From an uncultured Eubacteriales bacterium (lineage in GTDB: Bacteria > Bacillota > Clostridia > Lachnospirales > Lachnospiraceae), in the NCBI GenBank assembly GCA_949297565.1, contig CASFUI010000360.1:1-7221 (forward strand): DNA of 7,221 nt. The letters run 5' to 3'. Both the position numbers and the translations under genes were made by a program. Positions 6,967-7,221 of the stretch are shown piece after piece. The notes under the pieces are model-generated. The model was given only the letters and a program-made list of their open reading frames with translations, was not told the DNA's origin and searched no databases. The stretch's first letter is position 1. Each line of letters starts with the position of its first letter.

Positions 6967-6997
6967 GATGCAACATTTTGAAACATTTTGTTGCATA
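6967..6997 (+). repeat. Right inverted repeat (IR-R), candidate recombinase site
   Basis: This 31-bp sequence matches the minus strand of 6246-6276 at 28 of 31 positions. Its arms ATGCAACA (6968-6975) and TGTTGCAT (6989-6996) enclose the 13-bp core TTTTGAAACATTT, whose first ten bases equal the left core. It lacks the A and T runs that make the left copy a terminator. It sits between the two divergent start sites, only 14 bases before the csrA ATG. Confidence 0.6.
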
Positions 6998-7000
6998 GAC

Positions 7001-7006
7001 AGGAGG
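7001..7006 (+). promoter_or_regulatory. Ribosome binding site of the csrA-like gene
   Basis: A consensus AGGAGG lies 5 bases before the ATG at 7012 and fixes this start. It begins only 3 bases after the right inverted repeat. Confidence 0.85.
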
Positions 7007-7011
7007 TTTTT

Positions 7012-7221
7012 ATGCTAAAGCTCACAATTAAACCCGGTGAGTTTATCAATATAGGAAACGACATACGTGTCGTATATTCCGGAGGCTCAAACGGGAATAT
7101 TCATCTTCTGATTGATGCCCCGAGGGAGCTTGATATTGTCCGAAGTAAGGTCATTGCAAAAAACATGAACTCCACGGAGACAGATGCATCTCGTTTTATC
7201 TCTCCATATTACAAAGAGTCC
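7012..7221 (+). CDS. csrA: CsrA-like RNA-binding regulator, C-terminus beyond the window
   Basis: Seventy codons are open to the window edge. Residues 1-48 align without gaps to CsrA/RsmA: MLKLTIKPGE (1-10), IG (14-15), the APRE turn (36-39) and R44. L4 and R44, both important for RNA binding in E. coli CsrA, are kept; R6 is replaced by isoleucine. CsrA dimers bind GGA motifs in mRNA leaders and repress or stabilise the message; in Firmicutes such as Bacillus it controls flagellin and is opposed by FliW. E. coli CsrA has 61 residues; here residues 51-70 (from NMNST on) form a polar tail without a stop yet, so the protein is longer or extended. No flagellar or fliW gene is visible in the window. 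The gene faces away from the recombinase, and their shared 71-base upstream region holds the right inverted repeat. Confidence 0.82.
   Translation, partial: MLKLTIKPGEFINIGNDIRVVYSGGSNGNIHLLIDAPRELDIVRSKVIAKNMNSTETDASRFISPYYKES

Larger units (their letters stand above)
6246..6997. mobile_element. Candidate invertible segment carrying its own recombinase
   Basis: Two near-identical 31-bp sites in opposite orientation enclose exactly one gene, a tyrosine recombinase. Recombination between inverted sites would flip the segment rather than excise it. In the flipped state the recombinase would read toward the csrA-like gene. No target-site duplication is seen outside the repeats. This is inference; no second orientation can be seen in one sequence. 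Confidence 0.4.

Noticed and set aside
6941..6976. 12-residue upstream start for the recombinase
   Set aside because: The ATG at 6976 is inside the inverted repeat without a ribosome site, while the ATG at 6940 has AAGGAGGT at ideal spacing.
6246..6997. Integrated mobile element excisable by the recombinase
   Set aside because: The flanking sites are inverted, not direct, and no cargo or target duplication is visible; inversion fits better than excision.

Overview
The window looks like chromosomal DNA of an anaerobic Firmicute, most likely a gut Lachnospiraceae-type Clostridia. The reasons are AT-rich sequence, strong AGGAGG-type ribosome binding sites, a DUF4474 membrane protein (a family I know mainly from that group), an NSS sodium symporter and a Gram-positive-style CsrA. 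This assignment is inference; there is no rRNA or other marker gene.

Layout. Seven genes lie on the minus strand and one on the plus strand. Reading the minus strand from the right: a short tyrosine recombinase (6362-6940), then a YebC/PmpR family protein (5350-6093), an NSS sodium-coupled transporter (3835-5193) overlapping by one base an AAA-type ATPase (2975-3835), then a 327-base intergenic region packed with GC-rich tandem repeats and a large hairpin. After that come a nitroreductase-GrpB fusion (1625-2647), a DUF4474 protein (643-1566) and, overlapping it by four bases, a calcineurin-like phosphoesterase that runs off the left edge (1-646). At the right end a CsrA-like RNA-binding regulator (from 7012) is transcribed away from the recombinase and runs off the edge.

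The most interesting part is the right end. The recombinase gene lies between two 31-bp sites (6246-6276 and 6967-6997) that match at 28 of 31 positions in inverted orientation. Each is itself an imperfect palindrome with 8-9 bp arms around a 13-bp asymmetric core. The recombinase is about 190 residues long, lacks the usual N-terminal core-binding domain and keeps all catalytic residues, so it is FimB/FimE-like in size. Together these suggest an invertible DNA segment that carries its own recombinase and ends 14 bp before the csrA start codon, that is, a possible phase switch of a global post-transcriptional regulator. The left site also forms a bidirectional terminator hairpin, which is the main competing explanation.

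Other points: the nitroreductase-GrpB domain fusion, the transporter-ATPase coupling, a perfect 13-bp inverted repeat bracketing the DUF4474 start codon, and the 61-bp tandem repeat.
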